Source of the DNA: Rheinheimera pacifica
GTDB taxonomy: Bacteria > Pseudomonadota > Gammaproteobacteria > Enterobacterales > Alteromonadaceae
DNA length: 64,000 nucleotides
Assembly (NCBI RefSeq): GCF_024809855.1
Contig: NZ_JANUEM010000011.1
Location: forward strand, 62,001 to 126,000
Direction of reading: 5' to 3'
In this document: positions 43,983 to 54,253 of the stretch, in pieces
Layout of the letters: each line of letters starts with the position of its first letter
How positions within the stretch are numbered: the stretch's first letter is position 1
The notes under the pieces: generated by a model
What the model saw: only the letters and a program-made list of their open reading frames with translations
Databases searched by the model: none
Told to the model about the DNA's origin: nothing
Program-made: the position numbers and the translations under genes

Positions 43983-44729
43983 ATGATGTCGTCTAATGCG
44001 TTATACACCGATTTATCCGGCTACTATGATTTAATGTGTTGCGACATTAACTACCCGGCGCAAAGCAACACCGTACACCGGCTGCACCAGTTGCTGGGTA
44101 ATGGTGGTAAAAGCCACCTCGATTTAGCCTGTGGCACCGGGCCACATATCCGCCATTTTATCGATTATGGCTATCACTGCAGCGGGCTGGATTTAAACCA
44201 ACCTATGCTGGACTTAGCAAAAGCACGCTGCCCGCAAGCCCATTTTATGCTGCAAAATATGTGTAGTTTTACGCTGGATAAACCGGTTGACCTTATCAGC
44301 TGCTTTTTATATTCCATTCATTACAGTGCCGGTATTAACCAGCTAAAGCAGTGTATTGCCAGTGCCTATGCCGCGCTTAACCCAGGTGGAATGTTTTGTT
44401 TTAATGCAGTAGATAAAGACAAAATTTGCAACCACAGCGCCGTGCGCCACAGCACCACCCATGACAACAGTCTCTTTGAGTTTGAATCGCTGTGGCATTA
44501 CAGCGGCAGTGGTGAGCAACAAGCACTTAAGCTGCGCATTGCCAAAACCAGCGCGGGTAATACTCAGCTATGGCAGGATGAGCACCCTATGGTTGCTATC
44601 AACTTTGCCGAACTGCAAGCGTTGCTGCTGCCTTACTTTGAGGTGCATATCTTAGCGCACGACTACGACAAAATATCTCCGTGGGACAACACCTCCGGCA
44701 ACGCCTTATTTGCCTGTGTAAAACGCTGA
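43983..44729 (+). CDS. Class I SAM-dependent methyltransferase
   Basis: A 248-residue Rossmann-fold methyltransferase: motif I LDLACGTGPHIRHFIDYGYHCSGLD binds SAM, followed by ARCPQAHFMLQNMCSFTLDKPVDLISCFLYSIHY. The C-terminal part (DEHPMVAINFAELQALLLPYFEV) resembles small-molecule methyltransferases with a mobile lid. Substrate unknown. The frame opens slightly earlier with TTG; I take the ATG pair at 43983/43986. Confidence 0.83.
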   Translation: MMSSNALYTDLSGYYDLMCCDINYPAQSNTVHRLHQLLGNGGKSHLDLACGTGPHIRHFIDYGYHCSGLDLNQPMLDLAKARCPQAHFMLQNMCSFTLDKPVDLISCFLYSIHYSAGINQLKQCIASAYAALNPGGMFCFNAVDKDKICNHSAVRHSTTHDNSLFEFESLWHYSGSGEQQALKLRIAKTSAGNTQLWQDEHPMVAINFAELQALLLPYFEVHILAHDYDKISPWDNTSGNALFACVKR

Positions 44730-44886
44730 TCCAACTCTGCTTTGTGTGCTGCTGTAGCGCTACTAAAACAGTTTCAGATATGGAAAACGGCTATGGTTAC
44801 CCGTGCCAATAGCAACCCAGGTTCGCATTGTGCTGCCGGGCACGTTATGCTGGCGGCAGTAATAGTGTTGTCCGGAGTTAACACAG

Positions 44887-45723
44887 ATGAAAAAATACCT
44901 GGCTTTGTTGCTGGTTTTATCCCTGCCCCTAACTGCTAAACCACAACTGGAGTTGTTGTGGCATACCGATGGCTTACGTGTGCCAGAGTCAGTGCTGGTA
45001 TATCAGCAGCAAGATGATAAATTTTTATTTGTGTCTGAAATTGATGGTGAAGGCAATGTAGCAGATGGCGAAGGTGGCGTAGCCCTGCTGAATACTGACG
45101 GCAGTATGCGCGAGCATAACTGGCTGCGCGGCTTAAATGCTCCCAAAGGTTTGGCACAATATCAGGGTAAACTTTATGTAGCAGACTTAACCGAACTGGT
45201 GATTATTGATATTGCCACAGCTAAGGTTACAACCAAAATCCCTGCGCCCGATGCGGTATTTTTAAATGACGTAACGGTAGATGAGCACGGCGTGGTGTAC
45301 ATCTCTGATACCCGCAAAAACCGTGTGTACAAATACGCTGCAGGGCGCATCAGCATCTGGCTGGAAGATATAATTGCCGCTAACGGCTTAAAGAGTATCG
45401 GCAGCGACTTGTACATCGCTGCAGCAGATTTGCTGCTAAAAGCAGATAAAAACGGCGAGCTCACGCAAGTAGCCAAAGGTTTTTCACAACGTGCTGATGG
45501 CCTGGAACCGGTAGGCAACGGTGATTTTATAGTTAGTTGCTGGGCCGGCATTATCTATTACGTATACGCTGATGGCCGGATGGAGCCGATACTGGACACG
45601 CAAGAAAAAAAGCTCAATACCGCCGATATCGGCTGGGATGCCGCAACTAACACATTGTATGTGCCAACCTTTTTCGGCAATTCCGTTAGTGCTTATAAAT
45701 TGACCCTGCCAACAAAAAACTAA
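44887..45723 (+). CDS. Exported SMP-30/gluconolactonase-like beta-propeller protein
   Basis: A 278-residue protein with a signal peptide (MKKYLALLLVLSLPLTA) and a six-bladed propeller pattern: FVSEIDGEGNVADGEGGVALL, GLAQYQGKLYVADL, FLNDVTVDEHGVVYISDTRKNRVYKY, GLEPVGNGDFIVSCWAG. The NDVTVDEHGVVYISDT blade is the metal-binding signature of SMP-30/gluconolactonase enzymes. A periplasmic lactonase is the best guess; the substrate is not evident. GGAG site at the start. 202 bases follow with no gene, only weak hairpins. Confidence 0.75.
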   Translation: MKKYLALLLVLSLPLTAKPQLELLWHTDGLRVPESVLVYQQQDDKFLFVSEIDGEGNVADGEGGVALLNTDGSMREHNWLRGLNAPKGLAQYQGKLYVADLTELVIIDIATAKVTTKIPAPDAVFLNDVTVDEHGVVYISDTRKNRVYKYAAGRISIWLEDIIAANGLKSIGSDLYIAAADLLLKADKNGELTQVAKGFSQRADGLEPVGNGDFIVSCWAGIIYYVYADGRMEPILDTQEKKLNTADIGWDAATNTLYVPTFFGNSVSAYKLTLPTKN

Positions 45724-45925
45724 GTTCGTTGCACCGGTTTAATAAGGCCGGCAGTATTAAAATGCAGCTATTCTGCCGCTATATGCTGCCGGTGTTTTCA
45801 CAGGCTTTACTCGTTTTAACAATAGCATGCACTTTCCCGCTACAGTTCCAGCCATAATGCAGGCTGGTTAACGCCAGCTTTTCGCCGTAGACTGGTTCCC
45901 CACATCCAACGGAGGTGTTAAAACC

Positions 45926-46696
45926 ATGCTGAAATTGTCTGCCATATTGTTGTGCCTGGTTGCGGCTTGTCCGCTACAGGCCAAACAGCAGTTGCGCTGG
46001 TGCGTATGGGAGTTTCCGGGCAATGTTGACTTTAATAACACAGCGAAAGAAGCACAGGGCGTATCCGTTGATTTTATGCAGGAACTGGCGCGCCGTGCCG
46101 GATTTGAACTATTAATCAGTAAAAACACACCGCCGGTACGCTGCCTGAAAGAACTGACCGACGGCAGCAGCGATCTGGTGGTCAGCATTCTTAAAGCCGG
46201 TGATGGCAGAGAAGCCATTGAATATATCCCTTACGGCGCACGCCAGCCAGACCGGGTTTACTTGTCTGTCACTGATAACCGTAAGCTACAACAAGTTACA
46301 GAATTATCTACCATGACGCTGGCAGCAATACGTAACTATGGTTTTCACCCGAAAGTGACGACAATAGTTGACGCTATGCCACCCAGTCAGGTAATACGGG
46401 TAAACTCTATTTATTCCGCACTTGAAGTTGTTGCCAAACAGCGGGTAACAGCCGCGCTGCTGCCACCAATCCAGGTTCGGGCTGTATTGCAGGAAAACCC
46501 GGAGCTGGCAGCAAAAATAAGAGAAGTCAGTTTTCCGCTGAATATTGTCACACCACAGCTGGTATATATCGGCTTAGCCAAAAGCTGCCAGTGCCCACAC
46601 ATCTCACAAGCGATACAGCAAAGTATTACAACTATGGCCGTAGATGGCAGCATAAAACGTATATTTGGTGACAGAATCATCGAATTTACCGATTAA
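45926..46696 (+). CDS. Periplasmic solute-binding-like protein (SBP_bac_3 family)
   Basis: A 256-residue exported protein (signal MLKLSAILLCLVAACPLQA) with the type-3 solute-binding fold: SVDFMQELARRAGFELLISKNTPPVRCLKELTDGSSDLVVSI and the later VTAALLPPIQVRAVLQ. No ABC transporter genes are adjacent, so it may act as a sensor-like orphan, as many such proteins do in marine gammaproteobacteria. AGGAGG-like site upstream (GGAGG). Confidence 0.78.
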   Translation: MLKLSAILLCLVAACPLQAKQQLRWCVWEFPGNVDFNNTAKEAQGVSVDFMQELARRAGFELLISKNTPPVRCLKELTDGSSDLVVSILKAGDGREAIEYIPYGARQPDRVYLSVTDNRKLQQVTELSTMTLAAIRNYGFHPKVTTIVDAMPPSQVIRVNSIYSALEVVAKQRVTAALLPPIQVRAVLQENPELAAKIREVSFPLNIVTPQLVYIGLAKSCQCPHISQAIQQSITTMAVDGSIKRIFGDRIIEFTD

Positions 46697-46831
46697 CATC
46701 ATCACTTTAATTCACATCAATCAATTAGCTTCTTACTATACTATTTTGGCGGTTGTTTAGTTCGGTGCCTGATACTTCACCGCATCAGCACTACAAATAA
46801 CAACAAAATGCTAACAAAAAGGAAGCTGACA

Positions 46832-49087
46832 ATGAATAGACAAACGTTTAAAACCAGAGCGCTGGCAGGCATAATAAGCATGTTGCTGCTATCCGGCACT
46901 GCTTTTGCCAATGACAAAACTATGACCAAGCCAGCCGGTGCTTCAGGCCAGGGCAATGCTCAACAGGGAGCCGTAAGAACAAACCAGTTTTGGTGGCCGC
47001 AGCAACTTGACTTGTCTGTGCTGCGCGATCACGATGCACGCTCTAACCCCTATGGCGCTGACTTCAACTATGCTGACGCTTTTAATAAGCTGGATTTAGA
47101 CAGCGTAAAGCAGGATATCAATGCCCTGCTAACGCAGTCACAAGATTGGTGGCCGGCAGATTTTGGTAACTATGGCCCATTCTTTATCCGTATGACCTGG
47201 CACAGTGCCGGTACCTACCGTACCCTAGACGGCCGTGGCGGCGCCGGTGGTGGCCAGCAGCGGTTTGACCCGCTAAACAGCTGGCCTGATAACGCCAGCC
47301 TGGACAAAGCACGGCGTTTATTGTGGCCGGTAAAACAAAAATATGGCGAAGCACTGTCCTGGTCAGATTTAATTGTATTGGCCGGTAATGTCGCGCTGGA
47401 AAATATGGGCTTTAAAACGTTTGGTTTTGCCGGCGGCCGTGCCGATGACTGGGAACCCGATATGGTTTACTGGGGGCCGGAAGTTGAAATGCTGGCCAGC
47501 GACCGTGAAGATAAAGACGGTAAGCTACAACGCCCGTTGGGTGCCACCCACATGGGCCTCATCTACGTTAACCCTGAAGGCCCCAAAGGGGTACCCGATC
47601 CGCTGGGTTCAGCCAAAAATATTCGTGTTGCCTTTGAGCGCATGGCCATGAACGATGAAGAAACTCTGGCCCTAATCGCTGGCGGCCATACCTTTGGTAA
47701 AATGCACGGTGCACATAAACCCAAAGACTGCCTGGAAACCGAGCCCGGTGCAGCAGGCGTTGAAGAACAAGGCCTCGGCTGGAAAAACAACTGTGGTAAA
47801 GGCCATTCTGAAGATACGATTACCAGCGGTTTAGAAGGTGCCTGGACCCAGGCACCTACGCAATGGACATCGCTGTACTTAAGCAATCTGCTTAACTTCG
47901 AGTGGAAACAAAGCCGCAGCCCGGCCGGTGCTATTCAGTGGGTACCGACTGACGAATCGCTGCATAAAATTGTACCGGATGCGCATATCAAAGGTAAGTT
48001 TAACCCACCGGTAATGACCACCGCGGATTTAGCGCTGAAGTTTGACCCGGAGTACCGCAAAATTGCCGAACGCTTTTTAGCCGATCCGGAAGCATACCGC
48101 TTAGCCTTTGCTAAAGCCTGGTACAAGCTGACACACCGCGATATGGGGCCACCACGTAACTTTTTAGGTAAAGAAGTACCGAAAGAGGTATTGATTTGGC
48201 AAGATCCGATTGACGAAAAAACCCAATCCACCATTAAAGCTAATGATGTAAAAGCGCTTAAAGCCAGTATCTTAAAATCAGGTTTAACTGTGCCTGAATT
48301 GGTACGTGTAGCCTGGGGCTCTGCAGCCAGCTACCGCCATTCGGATATGCGTGGGGGTGCCAATGGCGCACGCATTGCATTAGCCCCGCAAAAAGATTGG
48401 GCGGTAAATAACCCGGCAGAAACGGCAAAAGTATTAAAAGCGCTAACCGCCATTCAGCAAGATTTTAATACCAGCCGCAAAAAAGTGTCACTGGCTGATT
48501 TAATCGTGTTAGGCGGCGTGGCCGCAATAGAAAAAGCCGCTAAAGACGCCGGCTATACGATTACTGTGCCCTTTACCCCGGGCCGCGGTGATGCCAGCCA
48601 GGACATGACGGATATAGCCTCGTTTAACCAATTGGCGTTAACAGCTGACGGCTTCAGAAACTACTTTGACATAGCCGCAAGCTATAAATCGCCTACAGAA
48701 ATGCTGATAGATAAAGCCGATCAACTAAACCTGACCGTGCCGGAAATGACAGTGCTGGTAGGTGGCTTACGTGCGTTGGATGCTAACTATCAGGGTGCCA
48801 GACACGGTGTATTTACCGCTAAACCCGGCACCTTAAACAACGACTTTTTTGTTAACCTGCTGGATATGTCGACCGTGTGGAAAAAGTCTGCCACCGACGG
48901 CATCTACGAAGGCTTTGACCGTAAATCAGGCAACAAAAAGTGGTCTGCTACTTCTGTTGATCTGATCTTCGGCTCCAACTCAGAGCTGCGCGCCGTGGCT
49001 GAGGTATATGCTTTTGATACCTCGAAACAAAAGTTTGTTGATGACTTTGTTAAAGCCTGGACCAAAGTTATGAACCTGGACCGTTAA
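46832..49087 (+). CDS. katG: Catalase-peroxidase KatG with signal peptide (periplasmic)
   Basis: A 751-residue bifunctional heme catalase-peroxidase. It opens with a signal peptide ([19 protein letters not shown]), so it should act in the periplasm, as KatP does. N-terminal catalytic half: [10 protein letters not shown] (distal Trp and His; the Trp joins the Met-Tyr-Trp cross-link), [16 protein letters not shown] (cross-link Tyr), [10 protein letters not shown] (cross-link Met) and [11 protein letters not shown] (proximal His). The C-terminal duplicated half ([16 protein letters not shown]) lacks heme, as usual. I chose the ATG with AAGGA eight codons into the open frame. A cytoplasmic paralogue lies at 59.7 kb. 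Confidence 0.95.
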   Translation: MNRQTFKTRALAGIISMLLLSGTAFANDKTMTKPAGASGQGNAQQGAVRTNQFWWPQQLDLSVLRDHDARSNPYGADFNYADAFNKLDLDSVKQDINALLTQSQDWWPADFGNYGPFFIRMTWHSAGTYRTLDGRGGAGGGQQRFDPLNSWPDNASLDKARRLLWPVKQKYGEALSWSDLIVLAGNVALENMGFKTFGFAGGRADDWEPDMVYWGPEVEMLASDREDKDGKLQRPLGATHMGLIYVNPEGPKGVPDPLGSAKNIRVAFERMAMNDEETLALIAGGHTFGKMHGAHKPKDCLETEPGAAGVEEQGLGWKNNCGKGHSEDTITSGLEGAWTQAPTQWTSLYLSNLLNFEWKQSRSPAGAIQWVPTDESLHKIVPDAHIKGKFNPPVMTTADLALKFDPEYRKIAERFLADPEAYRLAFAKAWYKLTHRDMGPPRNFLGKEVPKEVLIWQDPIDEKTQSTIKANDVKALKASILKSGLTVPELVRVAWGSAASYRHSDMRGGANGARIALAPQKDWAVNNPAETAKVLKALTAIQQDFNTSRKKVSLADLIVLGGVAAIEKAAKDAGYTITVPFTPGRGDASQDMTDIASFNQLALTADGFRNYFDIAASYKSPTEMLIDKADQLNLTVPEMTVLVGGLRALDANYQGARHGVFTAKPGTLNNDFFVNLLDMSTVWKKSATDGIYEGFDRKSGNKKWSATSVDLIFGSNSELRAVAEVYAFDTSKQKFVDDFVKAWTKVMNLDR

Positions 49088-49119
49088 GCCGCTGCAATAA
49101 TCTAAACGGCTATAAACGC

Positions 49120-49153
49120 AAAGCGTTGCCCTGCAAAGGTGCAGCGCTTTTTT
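49120..49153 (+). terminator. Terminator after exported katG
   Basis: Stem AAAGCG / CGCTTT with an inner CTGC/GCAG helix and a bulge, followed by TTTTTT, 32 bases past the stop. It touches the end of the convergent histidine-phosphatase gene. Confidence 0.65.
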
Positions 49154-49661
49154 ATTCAGATGCCTGCTTGTCGCATTCAAACATCTGCCGCGTTAACATC
49201 ACTGCTGGCTGCGGCCCCAATTCAACCCGATACAACAGGTTGTAGTCTTGCTCCGTCAATGCAGCCATTTCAATATCACTCAGCAAACTAACCAGTTGCG
49301 GCACGGTATTGCTGTGCCCTACTACCAATACCGGCTGCCCCTGCGCTGTTAGCTGTGCCACTAACTGCCCGCTCTGGCGTGGGTCGTAGTCTGTTACGCT
49401 AAGCTGCTTGGCAGCAGCCACTGCAGCAGCCGTTTGCCGGGTACGCTGATACGGTGTGGCATACACGGCGGCAAGGGGAATGTTAGCAAAGTAACCGGCC
49501 AGTGCTTGTGCTCTGGCCCTGCCGCATTCTGACAAAGGCGGATCTATACTGTCGCCTTGCTTTTCAGCATGACGCACCAGATAAACCGTGTCAGCACTTA
49601 GTTGCGGAGCAAATAAACAACTTAGCGTACCACACCAGGCCAGCAGTTTATTTAGCTTCAA
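49152..49661 (-). CDS. Exported histidine phosphatase family protein
   Basis: A 169-residue phosphatase of the phosphoglycerate-mutase/SixA branch: YLVRHAEK (the RHG/RHA motif with catalytic His), LSECGRARAQAL, TPYQRTRQTA and VVGHSNTVPQL (second His). A signal peptide (CGTLSCLFAPQLSA) directs it to the periplasm. I infer a TTG start preceded by GGAGG; the frame is open further upstream without a better site. It overlaps the end of the acetyltransferase gene by 14 bases, so the two are coupled. Confidence 0.82.
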   Translation of the reverse strand: MKLNKLLAWCGTLSCLFAPQLSADTVYLVRHAEKQGDSIDPPLSECGRARAQALAGYFANIPLAAVYATPYQRTRQTAAAVAAAKQLSVTDYDPRQSGQLVAQLTAQGQPVLVVGHSNTVPQLVSLLSDIEMAALTEQDYNLLYRVELGPQPAVMLTRQMFECDKQASE

Positions 49662-50208
49662 CTTGATTAGCCTCCATACGGTATAACACGGCATCGACAT
49701 CCCCCAGGGCGTCACGGTGCAAAAAGCGTTTTACAAACTGCATACCCAGTTTACGCATAACGCCAATTGAACCAGCGTTATCCGGCACGGCAATTGCCGA
49801 CAAAAACCGGACATTGCTATTATTTTCCAGCACCGCATCAGCTACAGCACGAGCCGCCTCACTGGCATAGCCCTGTCCCCAGAACGGCCGCTTAAAACGC
49901 CAACCAAGCTCAACGTCATCGCGGCTTGGCGTTGCAGTATTAAAACCCATCGGCCGTATTAATACCCAACCGATATAAGCGTTATCTCCTAACCGCCGCA
50001 CCTGCCATATACCATAGCCTTGTGCCGGGCTGCGGTACTGCATCATCCGCGGTATAAATACATCAACAATGCTTTGCATCGTTGTAAGCTTGCCACCGTT
50101 CAGGTAGCGCATGACTTCTTGATCCTGATCTACTTCAAACAGCAACCCGGCATCCTGTTCAGACAATAGGGTAAAACTCAGCCTGTTACTTGCTGCAATT
50201 TTCAACAT
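49648..50208 (-). CDS. GNAT-family N-acetyltransferase (RimJ/RimL type)
   Basis: A 186-residue acetyltransferase. FTLLSEQDAGLLFEVDQDQEVMRYLNGG, DDVELGWRFKRPFWGQGYASEAARAVADAVL and VPDNAGSIGVMRKLGMQFV are the pattern of the RimJ/RimL family, which acetylates N-terminal or small-molecule amines. The ATG giving MLKIAASNRL has a purine-rich site; earlier in-frame starts would run into cpdB. Substrate unknown. Confidence 0.85.
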   Translation of the reverse strand: MLKIAASNRLSFTLLSEQDAGLLFEVDQDQEVMRYLNGGKLTTMQSIVDVFIPRMMQYRSPAQGYGIWQVRRLGDNAYIGWVLIRPMGFNTATPSRDDVELGWRFKRPFWGQGYASEAARAVADAVLENNSNVRFLSAIAVPDNAGSIGVMRKLGMQFVKRFLHRDALGDVDAVLYRMEANQVEAK

Positions 50209-50248
50209 TACTCTTTCACTCTTTTCTACTATTGCTCTTTGGTCGCAT

Positions 50249-52291
50249 CTACTGCAGATCAATACGATACTGGGCAAACCCCTGCTCGTCGGTGCCCAGC
50301 TTTGTCATAGGCCACTGCTTATAGTGGTCAATAAAGTCTTCTGCTGTTTTGCTGTCTTGTGTGCTAAAGCGGATATCCAGCACTACACTGCCCGTAACAG
50401 GCGCCAGCCGCCAGTTATTGTCGGCCGCCGGGTTTACCTGACTGCTGTATTGCCCGCTGGCAGCATCATAGCCGGATTGCTGCGTTATATAACTTACCAG
50501 CGCTTCACGGTTGCTGTCGGGCAGTTCCATTACCACATGCCCGCTGCCGGTACCGGCAAAACGGCCACCAAAAGCGCGGTAATTATTGGTAGCTACTATA
50601 AATTCCTTTTCGGCCAGAGCCTTACCGCTAAATACCTTGCCACTGTTGTCGGTATATTTCAGGTTAATAATACGCGAAGCACTGGCATCCAGCAGCTCAC
50701 AGTCATGGCCGAACTTGGCAGGCTGGGTTACATCTATCTGGTAGTTTACGCCATCAATTACATCAAAATTGTAGGTCGGGTGTTCATAGTTAATCAGCTG
50801 TTGTGGCGCACTGCTGGTCACATCAATACGGTTAAACTGGTTGGCCGAGCATTCCAGCCAGTCTTTCAATTCTGCACCATTAAGTTTTACAGCCACTACG
50901 GTGTTAGGGTAAAGATATAAATCTGCAGCATTACGAAAGCTTAGCGTACCGGCTGACACCTGAATGTACTGCTGCGCATCTGTTGGCGAGCTGCGCCGCC
51001 CTCCGGCTTTAAACGGCGAAGCAGCCGACAACACCGGCAAATGTTGCAGCTGTGGCGGTAGCATTGCACTCACTTTGGCTATCTGGGCATTAGCTACAAT
51101 TTGTACTGTAGGGTCGTCCTGTACCTGCGCCAGAAAACTGTACATATTGGCCGAAGCCACCCCAATCTGGCGCTGCATAAAGTCAATTGTGCCCTGGTGT
51201 GCCTGTTGCACTGCGGTGTGAATACGTTTATCTGCAGCCACCAGCGGCGCTTTTTTAGCACCATCATAAATAGCTACGGCTTTGGCACTGACATCGGTTA
51301 CCTGCCATTTGCCCTGTTGCAGGCTCAGGGTAAAATCGACCTGGCCCATATTGTCCCCCCAACGCCCCGGCATTACGGCAGCAACACCGTTAAGCAAGCC
51401 TTTTTCTATATCCACCCCCGGCAAGTCACTGTAACTGGATGACGGAAAAACAGAATGGCTGTGGCCAAACAGCACCGCATCAATATCCGGCACCTGCGTA
51501 ATAGCAAAAACCGCATTTTCAGCATGCGGATCGCCGGGGTTCTCGCTGGAGCCAATGCCGGAGTGCGGAATGGCAATAACCAGATCGGCCCCCTGCGCTT
51601 TCATTTGCGGAACCAGTTTTATTGCTGTTTCCACAATACCGTCCGCGCGTACTTTGCCGGTTAAATGCTGTTTATCCCATACCATAATCTGGGGTGGTAC
51701 AAAGCCAATATAACCAATTTTTATATTGTGCTGATTACCTGCAGTATCTGTTACTACAGTGTCTTTAATCAGGTAAGGCGTAAATAAATGTTCGCCCTGC
51801 TTTATGCCGTGCCAGCACTGCGGCTGTGCACAGTACACATTGGCATTAATATAGGGGAAAGCAGCACCGGCCAACGCCTTTTGCAAAAAATCCAGGCCGT
51901 AATTAAACTCGTGGTTACCAATATTGCCCACATCGTATTGCAGCACATTCATGGCCTGATATACCGGGTGTACCTCGCCGTCAGCCAGCCCTTTGTCAGC
52001 GGCATAATCGCCCATCGGGCTGCCCTGAATTAAATCGCCGTTATCCACCAGCACAGTGTTAACAGCCCCTTGCCGGGCGGCTGCTATCAGGCTGGCGGTA
52101 CGTGCCAGGCCAATGCTGGGATCTGCCATACCTGTGTAATAGTTATAATCCATCACATTAGCGTGCAGATCAGAGGTTTCCAGTACCCGCAGTTTTACGG
52201 TTACTGCTTGTGGGGGTGTGCTGACAGCACAAGATGTGATACTCATTGCCGCTGTTGATAGCAGTAATAATGGTAAAGACAGTTTGAACAT
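50249..52291 (-). CDS. cpdB: 2',3'-cyclic-nucleotide 2'-phosphodiesterase/3'-nucleotidase, lipoprotein
   Basis: A 680-residue CpdB-like enzyme (E. coli form 647). The metallophosphatase half shows LRVLETSDLHANVMDYNYYTG, LVDNGDLIQGSPMGDYA, NIGNHEFNYGLDFL and FGHSHSVFP, all metal ligands in order; the C-terminal 5'-nucleotidase domain (about 380-590) has LSAASPFKAGGR and ATNNYRAFGG for nucleotide stacking. The lipobox SITSC makes it membrane-anchored, unlike the soluble enteric enzyme. It lets the cell use 2',3'-cyclic and 3'-nucleotides in the periplasm. Confidence 0.93.
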   Translation of the reverse strand: MFKLSLPLLLLSTAAMSITSCAVSTPPQAVTVKLRVLETSDLHANVMDYNYYTGMADPSIGLARTASLIAAARQGAVNTVLVDNGDLIQGSPMGDYAADKGLADGEVHPVYQAMNVLQYDVGNIGNHEFNYGLDFLQKALAGAAFPYINANVYCAQPQCWHGIKQGEHLFTPYLIKDTVVTDTAGNQHNIKIGYIGFVPPQIMVWDKQHLTGKVRADGIVETAIKLVPQMKAQGADLVIAIPHSGIGSSENPGDPHAENAVFAITQVPDIDAVLFGHSHSVFPSSSYSDLPGVDIEKGLLNGVAAVMPGRWGDNMGQVDFTLSLQQGKWQVTDVSAKAVAIYDGAKKAPLVAADKRIHTAVQQAHQGTIDFMQRQIGVASANMYSFLAQVQDDPTVQIVANAQIAKVSAMLPPQLQHLPVLSAASPFKAGGRRSSPTDAQQYIQVSAGTLSFRNAADLYLYPNTVVAVKLNGAELKDWLECSANQFNRIDVTSSAPQQLINYEHPTYNFDVIDGVNYQIDVTQPAKFGHDCELLDASASRIINLKYTDNSGKVFSGKALAEKEFIVATNNYRAFGGRFAGTGSGHVVMELPDSNREALVSYITQQSGYDAASGQYSSQVNPAADNNWRLAPVTGSVVLDIRFSTQDSKTAEDFIDHYKQWPMTKLGTDEQGFAQYRIDLQ

Positions 52292-52490
52292 AGTTAAATC
52301 CCGGCTTTTACAGCCTGGCCGGAACCCGGAGTATTCCGGCCAGGTGTATGCTGTTGTTGTAATTGGTGCAGAAAAATCAAACGGGCTCAGTTGTACAGGC
52401 TAACCTATAGAAAAAAAGCGCCGAACAAAAGCTGCAAACATAAATTCGCGTTTAAAACACCATTACATCAGCCGGAAATGCGCTTTAAGG

Positions 52491-52844
52491 CTAATTATTT
52501 TTTACACTTATTTTATTTTGCACCGTATGCGCACCCGCTGTGGCTAGCGTTATCTGCTCGGCCAACATACGTTGCTGCGGCGTATCCACGTCACCCACCA
52601 GGGTGACATCGCCCTTACGGGTTTCAATATGAAAATTAAAAGCTTTAAGCTGCTCTTCACGTTGCAGTGCAGCCATCACAGCACTGGACACATTGGCATC
52701 ATCCGCCAGACCTTCTTTAGCTACCATGTTGTTTTCCGGCACACCGGTTTTTTCATTGATAACTTTTTTCTCACAGCCTGACAGGCCAACTGCCAACACA
52801 CAGATTAAACCTAACGCAATAACAGGTTTTACTGACGTATTCAT
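52491..52844 (-). CDS. BON-domain lipoprotein
   Basis: A 117-residue lipoprotein (lipobox VGLSGC) with a single BON domain: VSSAVMAALQREEQLKAFNFHIETRKGDVTLVGDVDTPQQRMLAEQIT. BON domains bind phospholipid and are found in osmotic- or envelope-stress proteins such as OsmY. AAGGAG site at the start. The 199-base gap to cpdB contains only the cpdB upstream region. Confidence 0.85.
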   Translation of the reverse strand: MNTSVKPVIALGLICVLAVGLSGCEKKVINEKTGVPENNMVAKEGLADDANVSSAVMAALQREEQLKAFNFHIETRKGDVTLVGDVDTPQQRMLAEQITLATAGAHTVQNKISVKNN

Positions 52845-52925
52845 AACTTACTCCTTAAAGATGTTAGTTGTAATACCGTTAAACACCATTAAGCGTGGCA
52901 CAACACTATGAACACGGCCTGACTA

Positions 52926-54194
52926 TTACTTAGTGCGCTGTGGTTTTGCTTTACGCCCGGCCTTACCAGAGCTTGCCAGATCTATTACCGTTTCGGTTGC
53001 TTTGTTCGAGCGCCCGGTGAGTACCTTACGCGAGATACTCTTAAGCAGTGAGCCACGGTTACTCACGTCAAACCCTGGTTTAATAACCCGTTTAATAGTG
53101 CTGCCCATCAGCTTTTGAATACGCTCCAGGCTTTGCTCTTCTTCACGGCTGACAAAAGAAATAGCGGTGCCTGCCGCCCCTGCCCGGCCGGTGCGGCCTA
53201 TACGGTGCACATAATCTTCCGGTAAATAAGGCAGGTTAAAGTTAACAACATAATCCAGCCCCTGAATATCCAGGCCACGTGCTGCTACTTCAGTGGCTAT
53301 TAACACCTGCAGTTTAGCGGTTTTAAAATCGGCAATAGCGCGGCGCCTGGCGCCCTGGCTTTTGTCACCATGGCATACTGCGGCATCAATTTTGCGCTGC
53401 TGCAAGCCAGCTAACAGTTGATCAGCCTGTTCTTTGGTGCTGGTAAACACCAACACCTGAAACCAGTTGTGTTCTGCCAGCAGCTGTTCAAACAGTTCAA
53501 TTTTGCGATTTTCTTCAACCGGGTACACCACATGGTTTACCGTATCGGCTGCACTATTGGTTTTAGCCACGCGGATTTGCTGATGGTTATGCAAAATTTT
53601 ATGCGACAGCTCATTTACCGCAGGTGACGTAGTGGCAGAAAACAGCAACGTCTGGCGTTTAGTTGCTGTCATTTGCAGCAACTTCAGCACATCAGCGCTA
53701 AAGCCCATATCCAGCATACGGTCGGCTTCATCCAGTACTACAAACTCAACATCGCTTAAAATTACGTTGCCCAAAGCCAGGTGTTCTAACAAGCGGCCGG
53801 GGGTGCTTATCACCATATCAACACCAGCGGTTAGTTTACTCGCCTGGCCACCCATTTTTACACCACCGTATAAAGCAGTAACACTGACAGGCAAAAACTG
53901 CGCATAGCCGCTTATTGCATTGGCTATTTGCTCGGCAAGTTCGCGGGTTGGAGTAAGGATCAACGCCCTTGGGCGGCGCTCTGCCGTGGCTTTTGGCGTA
54001 TCCAACATGCGTTGCAATAGCGGAATAGCGAAAGCCGCTGTTTTACCGGTACCAGTTTGCGCAGTCACCTGTAAATCCTTACCACGGCGCGCCGGTACAA
54101 TAGCCTGAGCCTGCACCGATGTCATCTCGTTGTAACCGCATTCAGCCAGTGCGCGCAGTAAATCAGGCGCTAAGTCTAACGATGAAAATTGCAT
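52926..54194 (-). CDS. rhlE: DEAD-box ATP-dependent RNA helicase RhlE
   Basis: A 422-residue RNA helicase: Q motif at residues 3-28, AQTGTGKTA (Walker A), PTRELA, DEAD in VVLDEADRMLDMGF, SAT, then the second domain with ARGLDIQG and HRIGRTGRAG. A basic tail of about 50 residues (RKVLTGRSNKATE, KAGRKAKPQRTK) is typical of RhlE. It helps ribosome assembly and RNA decay. AGAGG site upstream. Confidence 0.92.
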   Translation of the reverse strand: MQFSSLDLAPDLLRALAECGYNEMTSVQAQAIVPARRGKDLQVTAQTGTGKTAAFAIPLLQRMLDTPKATAERRPRALILTPTRELAEQIANAISGYAQFLPVSVTALYGGVKMGGQASKLTAGVDMVISTPGRLLEHLALGNVILSDVEFVVLDEADRMLDMGFSADVLKLLQMTATKRQTLLFSATTSPAVNELSHKILHNHQQIRVAKTNSAADTVNHVVYPVEENRKIELFEQLLAEHNWFQVLVFTSTKEQADQLLAGLQQRKIDAAVCHGDKSQGARRRAIADFKTAKLQVLIATEVAARGLDIQGLDYVVNFNLPYLPEDYVHRIGRTGRAGAAGTAISFVSREEEQSLERIQKLMGSTIKRVIKPGFDVSNRGSLLKSISRKVLTGRSNKATETVIDLASSGKAGRKAKPQRTK

Positions 54195-54253
54195 ATAAGT
54201 TCCTCTGTAGCCCGGCCACAGTCAAAATAAGGGGCGAAGCTGGCTGTAAAAAA

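Noticed and set aside
45740-45880. Overlapping GC-rich hairpins between the beta-propeller and solute-binding genes as a riboswitch
   Set aside because: Short stems with large loops and no match to any riboswitch class I know.
50324-50920. 198-codon plus-strand frame inside cpdB
   Set aside because: Antisense shadow of a well-conserved enzyme; composition is not protein-like.
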